Assembly: GCA_964576925.1 (NCBI GenBank)
Contig: CAZNWJ010000010.1
Coordinates: forward strand, 1 to 64,000
Reading direction: 5' to 3'
From: JADJGC01 sp964576925
GTDB lineage: Bacteria > Zixibacteria > MSB-5A5 > CAIYYT01
Length of the DNA: 64,000 nucleotides
Shown: piece by piece, positions 9,803 to 19,700 of the stretch
Numbering within the stretch: the stretch's first letter is position 1
Layout of the letters: each line of letters begins with the position of its first letter
Notes under the pieces: model-generated
The model's input: only the letters and a program-made list of their open reading frames with translations
Databases searched by the model: none
Told to the model about the DNA's origin: nothing
Position numbers and translations under genes: made by a program

Positions 9803-10057
9803 GTCTTCAATACCTCCCGCACTCATCTGCTTATTATTGAGTTGATAGTTGTTCCTCGCCTCTCAGGGAAGTCCGGAGTGAATAACGTCATGACTGAAAG
9901 GGGACCCAGATTGCGCTTGACGATCAATGAAAATGAGCTTTATTCAATGAAAGACATATTCATCAACGACTGAACAATTGGTGCTTGCATTCAAGAGTTG
10001 CGACCCGATATTGTGAATTGATCCGGTAACAAATTCAGGCATAAAAGAGGCACGACC
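9803..10057. promoter_or_regulatory. Divergent control region between excisionase-like gene and module 1
   Basis: About 255 bases lie between two diverging genes, so at least the main operon promoter should be here. A modest candidate for the plus strand is TTGACG, 16 bases, TTTATT around 9917-9944; the -10 is weak. AGAGG at about 10045-10049 is the ribosome binding site for the GTG at 10058. No strong palindrome stands out. Confidence 0.35.
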
Positions 10058-13000
10058 GTGAACAACATTGCTTTTCCCCAGGCTCAGGCTGAGATGTCTG
10101 CACTTCTAAGCAGTGTCTCCAAGTACCTCTGCTCTTATCTTGGCAATCGACTTCCTTCAATCGCTGGTGACTGGTGGGAAAAGTGCGTGTTAGCGTGTCT
10201 AACCCCTGAACAAACAAGACGGGTCAAGAAGTACGGAACGAATTCTCTATCGGCACTGGATCTTGCCGCCCTGCTACGTATACTCGATCAGAACTGGCAC
10301 AGAATTTCCACAAGCGAGAACTTGCCGCGAGAATCAAGGCACTTCTTGAAGGAGATGCAAACAATCAGGAATCGTTGGGCACACGCAACGCTGGAAGGAT
10401 TTTCGGTCGATGACCTGTACCGTGATCTCGATACTTTGCAACGATTTTCGACGATGATTGAGGCTGGGGAAGAGTTCGTCCAGATTGTGAAGGAGTTGAA
10501 GCGGTCGCTAGTCCATAGTGAAGAACAAAAATTGCCGGCGTCGGAGGTCGTCAGAGAGCAAGTCAACCAAGTGAAACGTTCCGAGTCCGACGAAATAAAA
10601 CCGGGGCAATTAGTATGTCTAATCTCAAGACCCGATATTCATGGCGCCGTCATCGAGATGATTCCAGGAAACCCCGAGAATCGATACAAGGTGTTTATTG
10701 AAGGAAAGGTTCAAGAATTCTATGCTTCACAGATTCAGTCGATTCAAACTCAAGAAGAAGAATCGCTGGCCCTGACTGCCGATCATTTCCATGCATTTCT
10801 CACGTCACTGCAAATTCGTTATCCTGGGCTGGCAACGCTGTACTCATTGAATGCAGCTCGCATCGATTATGTTCCTTACCAATTTCGTCCGGTGCTGAGG
10901 TTTATCCGTTCGGACCGACCTCGGCTTTTGATCGCCGATGGTGTAGGTGTTGGTAAGACTATCGAGGCGGGATTGATTCTTCGCGAACTGCAGGCACGTC
11001 GGGATATTAGATCGATACTGATCATCTGTCCACGACCGTTGGTCACAGAACGAAAATGGCTGAACGAAATGAAGAGGTTCGAGGAACGATTCAGTCATTT
11101 GGACGGACCAACGCTGCGTTTGTGCATAAGTGAAATGGACTTGGATGGAAATTGGCCGGAACAGTACCAGAAGATCATTGTTCCTTATTCACTATTTGAT
11201 GAAACTCTGCTGCATGGCACGACTGCGGACGGCAAGCGAAAGCGCAAGCGAGGACTTCTTGATTTGGATCCGCCGCCGCGATTCGATCTGGTAATTGTCG
11301 ACGAAGCCCATCATATTCGAAACTCCAATACATATAGTCATCAAGCTGTCAGATTCTTCTGCGACCACGCTGAAGCGGTATTGTTCTTAACAGCGACTCC
11401 GATTCAGCTTGGGAGTCACGACCTGTTCGTGCTACTAAACACGCTTCGTCCCGACTTGATTATCGATGAAGAGAGCTTTCGGCACATGTCTGAACCCAAT
11501 GCGTTTATCAACCAGGCCGTCAGTGCTCTCCGCTCCCAAACAGATAGCAGTAATTTTCAATGTTTGGAGTCTCTTCAGCAAGCAGTAGACACCTCGTGGG
11601 GACGAGCGATTCTCAGGCAAAATCCGGAGTTCAATCGGGTCTGCACGGCCCTGCGCGAGAGTTTACTCTCCCCCGCTGAGCGAATCGAGCTGATCAGGGT
11701 TCTTGAAGATCTTCACACATTTTCGGGCATCATCAATAGAACGCGGCGACGAGACATCGGCGACTTCACTATTCGTCAGCCAGAAACAGTGCGAATTGAC
11801 TTCTCTCCGGACCAGCGCAAGCTTCACGACGAGTTGCTTGACGTCCAGGCGCAGGTTTTCGCCATGCTTCACGGCGACAAGAACGTGATGTTCATGCTGA
11901 GCACGATTCGTCGGCAGGCGGCGAGTTGCCTGTATGGCTTGGCACCGTTTCTGGAAGAGATCTTGAGTCGACACCTAGATGAACTCTCGTGGGATGAAGC
12001 CGACGATTCGCGTGGAGTTCCCAATCTCGAAGTCGTCACTCCGATCGAGTCAAGGATTCAACAAGTTCTGGAAATGGCAAGGAATCTGGATCCCCGGGAT
12101 CCAAAACTGGAGGCGTTGCGGAGAATCCTCCGAGAGAAGCAGCTTCTATCCAACAACAGAGTCATCGTCTTCAGCAGCTTTCGTCACACGCTTGGGTATC
12201 TTGAACGGCAGCTGTCGGCGGAGGGCCTACGAATTGCCCTGGTTCACGGTGACACTCCTGACGAAGAGCGAGTTGAGCTTCGCAGCCGCTTTGAATTGCC
12301 TCGAGATTCAGAGCAGGCAATAGACGTCATGCTTTTTTCGGAGATCGGTTGTGAAGGTCTGGATTATCAGTTTTGTGATTGCATCATAAACTATGACTTG
12401 CCGTGGAATCCTATGCGGATTGAGCAGCGCATAGGCCGTATCGATAGAAGGGGCCAAACGAGCGAGACCGTGGCCATCATCAATCTGATAACTCCGGGAA
12501 CCATTGACGCGGACATCTACGATCGCTGCCTGCTACGTATCGGCGTGTTTAACGCCGCCTTGGGGGGCAGCGAAGAAATACTGGGGGAAATCCACAGTGA
12601 GATTCGCAATATCGCCGAAAACTTCATTCTGACGGAGGATCAAAGGAGAGAAAAACTGCAGCAGTTGGCGGATAACAAGATTCGCCTCTTGCAGGAGCAA
12701 GAAATGCTGGAGCAGCGACAACTTGAGCTGTTCGGTATTCGCTTGCCGGAGGAGCAGCTCAAGCAAGATATAGCGGATGCCACAAACTACTGGTTACTGC
12801 CAGAATCCCTGCTCAAGCTAGTCACTCACTACCTTCGATCGATTGCTGGCGCGGGTCAAGAAAGTATCCTTGGTGACAAACCCCTGAAGACCCTGCGCCT
12901 GTCTCAAGAAGCACGATCCCGACTACTGAGAGATTACCAGCAACTACCTCGGCAGAACACGCCGCCATATAGAGAGTGGGAGAATTGGCTCAAAGGAGGA

Positions 13001-13648
13001 GATCCGCACTTTTCGATCACCTTTGACCCAGATTGCGCGATGCTAAACCCCAAGACGGCTTTCCTGATGCCACTGCATCCGCTTGTAAAGCAAGCCGCCA
13101 ATTCTCTTGATTCTGGTAGGCGAGTTTTCGCTTCACTGACGACAAAGAGCACAGAGGTTCCAGAAGGCAGGCACGAATTTGTAGTCTACCAGTGGCGGTT
13201 TCATGGGATCAAGGAGAATCAGATACTCCGCCCCGTGGCTACAAACGAAGCTGTAACTCAGCACCTCGATGCTGTTCTTCAGGACTCATCTGACTGTAAG
13301 ATCATAGAGCCCGGTGAACTTGGTCAGCAGACCTGGAATGATCTAGATCATAAGCATTATGAACTTTGGGCCGAAGCCCGAGCGCAGCATCGTCGTCAGA
13401 CACAGGAAATAGCTGCGTATCGTCGCGAGAGCCTGGCGGCCAGCCATCGCGCGCGTATTTTACTGCTACAAGAGCAATTAGATCAGGCAAGCGATGACAG
13501 AATTCGGAAAATGCGTCAATCGCAGCTGGCCTCAGCGGAAGCCGATTATGCCAGACATCTTCAAGAGCTGGAAATTGCGGCCGAAAGGGCGGACATCACT
13601 GCTACTCCGGTGGCGTACGGCATGTTGGAGGTGGTGGCGAAGGCATGA
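10058..13648 (+). CDS. HEPN-domain SNF2-family helicase
   Basis: Predicted 1,196-residue protein. Residues 1 to ~150 match the Swt1-like HEPN type, including R104-N-R-W-A-H109, the Rx4H pattern of active HEPN ribonucleases. A small domain at about 180-230 precedes an SNF2/RapA-type helicase. Helicase motifs are DGVGVGKT (294-301), DEAH (415-418), TATP (about 448) and RIGRIDRRGQ (about 790-799), so both RecA-like lobes look complete. The C-terminal third is helical and charged. It should move along or remodel DNA, and may cleave RNA through the HEPN part. GTG start with AGAGG eight bases upstream. It overlaps the next gene by 4 bases, so the two are translationally coupled. Similar helicases are common in antiphage loci; no specific named system is assigned. 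Confidence 0.85.
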   Translation: MNNIAFPQAQAEMSALLSSVSKYLCSYLGNRLPSIAGDWWEKCVLACLTPEQTRRVKKYGTNSLSALDLAALLRILDQNWHRISTSENLPRESRHFLKEMQTIRNRWAHATLEGFSVDDLYRDLDTLQRFSTMIEAGEEFVQIVKELKRSLVHSEEQKLPASEVVREQVNQVKRSESDEIKPGQLVCLISRPDIHGAVIEMIPGNPENRYKVFIEGKVQEFYASQIQSIQTQEEESLALTADHFHAFLTSLQIRYPGLATLYSLNAARIDYVPYQFRPVLRFIRSDRPRLLIADGVGVGKTIEAGLILRELQARRDIRSILIICPRPLVTERKWLNEMKRFEERFSHLDGPTLRLCISEMDLDGNWPEQYQKIIVPYSLFDETLLHGTTADGKRKRKRGLLDLDPPPRFDLVIVDEAHHIRNSNTYSHQAVRFFCDHAEAVLFLTATPIQLGSHDLFVLLNTLRPDLIIDEESFRHMSEPNAFINQAVSALRSQTDSSNFQCLESLQQAVDTSWGRAILRQNPEFNRVCTALRESLLSPAERIELIRVLEDLHTFSGIINRTRRRDIGDFTIRQPETVRIDFSPDQRKLHDELLDVQAQVFAMLHGDKNVMFMLSTIRRQAASCLYGLAPFLEEILSRHLDELSWDEADDSRGVPNLEVVTPIESRIQQVLEMARNLDPRDPKLEALRRILREKQLLSNNRVIVFSSFRHTLGYLERQLSAEGLRIALVHGDTPDEERVELRSRFELPRDSEQAIDVMLFSEIGCEGLDYQFCDCIINYDLPWNPMRIEQRIGRIDRRGQTSETVAIINLITPGTIDADIYDRCLLRIGVFNAALGGSEEILGEIHSEIRNIAENFILTEDQRREKLQQLADNKIRLLQEQEMLEQRQLELFGIRLPEEQLKQDIADATNYWLLPESLLKLVTHYLRSIAGAGQESILGDKPLKTLRLSQEARSRLLRDYQQLPRQNTPPYREWENWLKGGDPHFSITFDPDCAMLNPKTAFLMPLHPLVKQAANSLDSGRRVFASLTTKSTEVPEGRHEFVVYQWRFHGIKENQILRPVATNEAVTQHLDAVLQDSSDCKIIEPGELGQQTWNDLDHKHYELWAEARAQHRRQTQEIAAYRRESLAASHRARILLLQEQLDQASDDRIRKMRQSQLASAEADYARHLQELEIAAERADITATPVAYGMLEVVAKA

Positions 13649-16600
13649 ATATGAAACTCAATATTAATCAGCTATCAGAGAGGCGAAAGAGCTGGGTTGA
13701 AGCGAATCGGCAGAATGGGTTCGAGGACGGAATTAAACGATTACTAACCGATCTCTATCCTGATAACGCTCATTTTATATACGAACTCCTCCAGAATGCT
13801 GAAGATGCCGGTGCTACCGTTGTTCGATTCATCCTCAACGAAAATAATGTTGAGTTCGAGCACAACGGAAGTCGTCTATTCTCGATAGAGGATGTTGACT
13901 CAATTACGAGTATAGGCGTCAGCAATAAAAGAGACGATCCCACCAGCATAGGGAAGTTTGGAGTTGGATTTAAGGCAGTATTTGCCTATACCCTAACTCC
14001 GCAAATAAAATCTGGCGACTTCCATTTCTGCATTCGCGACTTGGTTGTGCCAGTCACTGACGGTTTGATCCCATGCAATCGTGACAGAAATGATACGTTC
14101 ATGACTTTTCCATTCGACAACCCGAAAATGCCGACTGAAAAGGCTCTAGCGAATATTGAAAAGCATCTTCGCCAATTGAACGAAAACACCCTGCTATTTC
14201 TCAGAAATATCAAACGCATTGAATACCTTTTGCCGGATTTAGGTCTGGGTTTTCTTGAACGAAGGGAAACGGAAGATAACCGTCTGGAGATTTCTGTCCA
14301 GCATCCGAATGAACTAGCGCCCTCCACTTTGCACTATCTCCGGTTTCAAAAACAAACTGAGATTCGCGACGAGGACGGCAGTTCGAAATCATGTTCAATT
14401 GCCATCGCCTTCGCACTAGAGAAGGCGGAAGAATTAGGGTCTGAAAAGTCGCTCAAACGGTCCGAATTGCAGAATACAACGGAGTGGCGAATACGACCAC
14501 TGAATCCGGGCCAAGTATTCATCTATTTTCCTACAGAGAAAGAAACTTCCAATCTCCGATTTCACATGCACGCTCCTTTCGCGTCCACCGTGGCACGCGA
14601 TAGTGTTCGCGATTGTCCGGCAAATATTGAGTTGCGGGATCAATTGGTAGGGTTGGTTGCGGAGTCGATGCTTGCGATACGGGATCAAGGACTGTTGACA
14701 GTTCGATTCTTGGCAACGCTTCCAAATGACAAGGATAGTCTCCCAGTCTTCTACAAACCATTTATCGATGGGTTAGTAGAGACCTTCAAGGACGAGGCCT
14801 TAACCCCGATGAGAAATGGGGAGCATGCGCCTGCATCCGACATCTTCAGAGGCTCAGCTCAATTGGCAAACCTAGTAACTGATGAAGACTTTGTAGCCCT
14901 CCTGGGCGAATCTTACACTCCACCGATGTGGGTGGCAAACCCACCTCAACGAAACCAAAGGGAAGATACCTTTTTGAATATGCTGGAGATCAGTGAATGG
15001 ACTGCGGAAGACTTGGTTCGCGCACTCTGCGACAAGCCCAACACACTGGAGTTGTTCTTGGCCTCTAAAACCGACTTATGGCATCAGCAGCTCTATGTAT
15101 TGTTAGCGGATTACCTGTCAGATGCTCCATCTGTTCCGTATCTGGAAGCGCAGAATCGCAAGCGATCTTTGGCGACTCTCCGCATAGTTCGGAGGTCCGA
15201 TGGCAAGTACGGATCTGGAAGCGAGTGTTACTTCCCCAGTGAGGGAGTCGATCAGGACGATTTGATGCCGCGCGTCGCCAAAGGTGTTTACACTTCCGGA
15301 AGGAGTGAAGACCAGCAAGCTAAGGCAAAAGACTTTCTTCTGAAAATCGGTGTTCGTGAAGCAGGCGAGGCTGAACAAGTCGAGGCGATCCTCAAGAGCC
15401 GCTACTCAGATGATGCCGACGAAACAGGTAGTTTTGCACCCAAAATAGAGGATATCAAGCGATTTGTTACCTTAGTCGAAAGAGAACCATTCCAGGCGAA
15501 TCTGTTCAGCGAATATTCCATGTTTCAATTGAAAGACGGTGACTGGGGCAGACCACAAAGCGTATACCTGGACACGCCGTTTGGTGATACTGGTCTGAGC
15601 GCACTATATGATCTATTGGGCGAAAAGGCAGACCGCTGGGCACTTTCCCCAGACTACAAGAAATGCGGCGTAGCAGTTGACAGAATTGTAGACTTTGCTA
15701 GAAGAGCCGGTGCTCAAAACAAATTGAACGTGATTTCGCTAGAGCAGTATTATTCTCAAGATTATACAATCAATCACTTGGATCTTGCGCTGCAGGCTAA
15801 AGACTCTTCCATCTCCAAATTGATCTGGAAGACACTCGTTGAATTGGAGAGTGGATATGTTATTGAGCAGTATGCTCACCGGTTGGTGCGGAAGCGAGTG
15901 AACTTCTATTACGATGGGGACTCAGAGTTAATCTCCAGGCTAAAGCATAGTGAATGGGTGCCTCAAGCCATGGCGAAGGAGCTGTCATTCGTTAGGCCGA
16001 CTGATGCTGATCCGAAGTTACTTCCTGGCGGTTATTCATTTGACAAAGGCTGGAAATGGGTAGCTGCAGTCGATTTTGGCTGTTCTGTCCGCCAACGAGA
16101 GGAGGCAGCACGCCTTCAATCACAAAGCAAGAACGAGGCCATCCAACAGCTAAACGAAGTCGCACACAAACTGGGATTCGACTCGGTGAGTGAGGCCAGG
16201 GAGATGGCGGAGCTGAAGCGGTTGGACCCGAGCGGCTACAAGCGATGGCTTGAGCGCAACAAGCAGAAGCCAACATTTCCAACGCGAAATCCAGCGGATC
16301 CTGAGCGTCGCAGTGGAAAACTCACTGAACAACTCGATGAGGCGCCGACCAGAGAATTCCAGAAGCGCCAGAGAAGCGTCCGCACGACAAGGGGAGCGAT
16401 CAACCCAGTACCATCGCTAAGGAGCCTATACACCAATCAAGACGACCAGATGATTTGTCAGTTGTGCAAGGAAGAAATGCCTTTTCGAAAGAGGTCCGGA
16501 GAGCACTATTTCGAAGCGGTCGAAGTCCTGTCCCAAGAGCTGTTGCCGAAAGAACACGAGGCCCAATATCTAGCGTTGTGTCCTTTGTGCGCAGCTATGT

Positions 16601-16773
16601 ACAAGGAGTTTGTGCGGCACGACGAAGTTGTGATGTCGGCGCTCAAGCAGGCAATTCTGGAATCCGAGGATCCGGAGATCAAACTGCAGCTTGGTGAGGT
16701 AGAGACTACTCTACAATTCGTTGAAACTCACTTCTTTGACTTGAAGACAATTCTCGGGGCCGATAGCCCGTAG
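13645..16773 (+). CDS. Sacsin/NOV-type HATPase protein with C-terminal zinc site
   Basis: Predicted 1,042-residue protein. The N-terminus is a GHKL/HATPase fold of the sacsin type: E47-LLQNAEDAGA is the N box, and GKFGVGFKAVF at 103-113 is the glycine-rich ATP lid. These match Hsp90-like ATPases. The middle (about 250-850) is unassigned. Near the C-terminus C938-QLC941 and C979-PLC982 form a paired-cysteine zinc site around YFEAVE and LALCP, resembling a degenerate HNH/treble-clef lacking the usual histidine pair. ATGA overlap with the helicase gene upstream; the RecD-like gene starts 12 bases downstream. Sacsin-type ATPases occur in several predicted defence loci. The protein probably changes shape with ATP to control its helicase and nuclease partners (inference). 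Confidence 0.82.
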   Translation: MNMKLNINQLSERRKSWVEANRQNGFEDGIKRLLTDLYPDNAHFIYELLQNAEDAGATVVRFILNENNVEFEHNGSRLFSIEDVDSITSIGVSNKRDDPTSIGKFGVGFKAVFAYTLTPQIKSGDFHFCIRDLVVPVTDGLIPCNRDRNDTFMTFPFDNPKMPTEKALANIEKHLRQLNENTLLFLRNIKRIEYLLPDLGLGFLERRETEDNRLEISVQHPNELAPSTLHYLRFQKQTEIRDEDGSSKSCSIAIAFALEKAEELGSEKSLKRSELQNTTEWRIRPLNPGQVFIYFPTEKETSNLRFHMHAPFASTVARDSVRDCPANIELRDQLVGLVAESMLAIRDQGLLTVRFLATLPNDKDSLPVFYKPFIDGLVETFKDEALTPMRNGEHAPASDIFRGSAQLANLVTDEDFVALLGESYTPPMWVANPPQRNQREDTFLNMLEISEWTAEDLVRALCDKPNTLELFLASKTDLWHQQLYVLLADYLSDAPSVPYLEAQNRKRSLATLRIVRRSDGKYGSGSECYFPSEGVDQDDLMPRVAKGVYTSGRSEDQQAKAKDFLLKIGVREAGEAEQVEAILKSRYSDDADETGSFAPKIEDIKRFVTLVEREPFQANLFSEYSMFQLKDGDWGRPQSVYLDTPFGDTGLSALYDLLGEKADRWALSPDYKKCGVAVDRIVDFARRAGAQNKLNVISLEQYYSQDYTINHLDLALQAKDSSISKLIWKTLVELESGYVIEQYAHRLVRKRVNFYYDGDSELISRLKHSEWVPQAMAKELSFVRPTDADPKLLPGGYSFDKGWKWVAAVDFGCSVRQREEAARLQSQSKNEAIQQLNEVAHKLGFDSVSEAREMAELKRLDPSGYKRWLERNKQKPTFPTRNPADPERRSGKLTEQLDEAPTREFQKRQRSVRTTRGAINPVPSLRSLYTNQDDQMICQLCKEEMPFRKRSGEHYFEAVEVLSQELLPKEHEAQYLALCPLCAAMYKEFVRHDEVVMSALKQAILESEDPEIKLQLGEVETTLQFVETHFFDLKTILGADSP

Positions 16774-16784
16774 GATGGAATTAA

Positions 16785-19700
16785 ATGGTTGCACCTTTCA
16801 AACACATCTCAATCAGAGTGCCGTGGCACGACACGGGCTGGGATGGACGTGTCTGTTTGCACCCGAGCTTGAACGGATCCTGTTTGAAGCTAAAGCGTAT
16901 AGGTCAGGAGCGTAACGACGAAGAAGAAGAGAGGGTAGCCGGAAGAAGTCTAAACGAGCTCGCTCCTGAAAAGTGGCCATGCTGCGTGGCTGAAAGAATG
17001 GCATTTATGGCTCCTTTCGACTATCATCGAGTCACCGTTCATCCTTACACGCGCACATCCCAAAAGAGTCATGGTCACTTTGCACCAACAACGCTTCGGT
17101 ATCCAGCGTATTCCGCGCCTGCCGTCCCCTTTGCATGGCTACTCAAGGAGAACCTATCTACGCTTGGTGAGGAATTTGGGATCAATGTTCGGGCCGAGCG
17201 TGAACCCGACCTTGGTTTCAAGACTCAATGGATTCAACACCGTGACAACCAGAGTGCGCTGTTGGACTATTTCAGAAGCCAGATTCGACCACAACACTCC
17301 CTTTGCTTTTTCTATGCTAAGAGGGCGCCTTTTATGGAAGACCCCGGAATGAGTCGCATACTCATCGGCGTTGGTCGAGTGCTGAGTGTATCGCCATGCG
17401 TGGAATACGAATACAGCACAAAAGATCTTCATGGGCGACTGCGATCCGTCCTCTGGGAGTTGATGGTCCAGCACAGTATTCGGCCTGATTTCCAGGATGG
17501 ATTTATCTTGCCGTATCACGCGGCTATTCAATTAGCGGAAGATAACTCTGAGTATGATCCTTCAAAGCTTGCCGCGTTAACTCCTGATGATCGACTTCTG
17601 GAGTTTTCACATGCATCGCAGCACGTTACTCACGATGGCGCAATCGCGTGTCTTTTGGCCATGGCCGAGTCGCTTCGAGAAGCTCAAACAACATTGCCGG
17701 GACCATGGGCAAGCTGCCTCACTTGGATTGATCAGCGCCTAGACGATTTGTGGATTGCTCGCGGGCCATTTCCGGGCCTCGGTTCCGCACTTTGTGCTTT
17801 CGGCGTTGAGTTGGGTACGTTCGTTGCGCTTGCATTGATGAAGAGGTTAGCGGAGAACTCCGATCCATGGATTTTGGTGGATCAGCTAATGCGTGAGCCT
17901 GGAAAGTATCTCCCAAATCACCTTGCGAAGACAATCGACTTGACAAAACAGGCACACTGGAGCCAGCTGCCGAAAGAGCGTCGAGATCTCTTGAAACTCA
18001 TTAGCCGATTTGAGGTAACGAAAGATCAGGCAAGACTTATCTACGCTAAGGAAGATCGTGGCGAACGTGGCCTCAACTGTTCCGACAGCAATATTCTTGC
18101 GAATCCTTATCTAGTCTACCAGATGACTCGCTTGAACTCTGACTCCATAAGTTTGTGGACTGTTGATCGTGGTGTCTTTCCTGACGAAGTAGTTAGAGCG
18201 CAACACCCGCTACCAACTCCAACGGCATTGAACTCTGGAACTGATGCCAGACGCGTCGGAGCACTTGTGGTGAAGATTCTCGAAGACGAAGCGGCCATTG
18301 GCAATACTCTAATGCCGCAGGATCGACTAGTCACGGCGGTCAGAAATCTGAATATCAAGCCAGAGTGTTATATTGACGGAGATTTGCTAAATGTTGCCAA
18401 GAAGGAATTTGAAGGAACCATCATAGACACGAAAATGGCTGATGGGAGTAATGCACTTCAACTCGATCGCTTGTCGGAAGTGGCCGAGATCATTAGGTCG
18501 TTTTGCAACAAGAGGATTGAGGGTAAGCGCCTAGCTGTTGAGGCAGACTGGCGCGGACTTCTCAATTGTCACCTTGACCGGAAAGGCGTAGGCATCCTGG
18601 ACGAACTTGAAGAAAATGCTCGAGTGGAGAAGACTGCGGCCCTGAAAGAGCTTGCAGAATCCCGCATTAGTGTTTTGATCGGCCCGGCCGGAACGGGCAA
18701 GACGACATTGCTTTCAATCTTGTGCTCGCACCCCCAAATCTCCGAGGGTGATATATTGCTTCTTGCACCAACGGGTAAGGCCAGGGTGCGAATCGAGCAG
18801 TCTTCCGATCATCTCAATCTTAAGGGATATACCGTTGCCCAGTTCCTAAGTCCACACCGTTATGATCCTGTAACAGGTCGCTACCTCTTGTCGGATAAAG
18901 TTGCGGAAGCAGGGGCCAGAACTGTCATCGTCGATGAAGCATCAATGCTGACCGAAGAAATGTTGGCGGCGCTGATTCAAGCCTTGACAGGAGTGCATCG
19001 ACTGATCTTGATCGGGGATCCGCGGCAGTTGCCGCCGATCGGCTCTGGACGGCCATTTGTGGACATTATCAACCGTCTAGCACCGGAAAATATAGCCGAC
19101 CGATTTCCTCGAGTGGGGAGAGGCTATGCTGAGTTGACGATAAGACGTCGCCAAGCTGGAGTAGAGCGAGACGATATTCAACTGGCAGAGTGGTTCAGCG
19201 GCTCACCTATGCCACCAGGGGAGGACGATGTATTTGAAAATGTCACTCGATTAAATGGCGGCGGCCACGTTGGATATGTGCGATGGGAGACAGCTGAGGA
19301 GCTAAAGGAGAAGCTCTTAAGTACGATAATCAACACGCTCGGAATGAATGGGCTCGAAGATATCCAAAGGTTCGATGAGTCATTGGGCGGAAAGGACTGG
19401 AATGGGTTGCGCTTCTTCAATTGCGGATCTGCAATCATAGCGGAGAATTGGCAAGTACTGTCACCCGTCCGATCCGGACCACACGGGGTGCCGGATATCA
19501 ACCGACTATTGCATAAGAAATTTAGACAACACTTCATCTCAGCTTCCATCCAAGAGAGAAATCGCAGATACCCAAAGCCGATGGGGCACGAACAAATCGT
19601 TTATGGGGACAAAGTGATCAATCTCGTCAATACGGATTGTTCATTGCCCTGGAACAGACATCGCAGCGTGTACCCGCCAAAGCCTAAACCATACGTGGCC

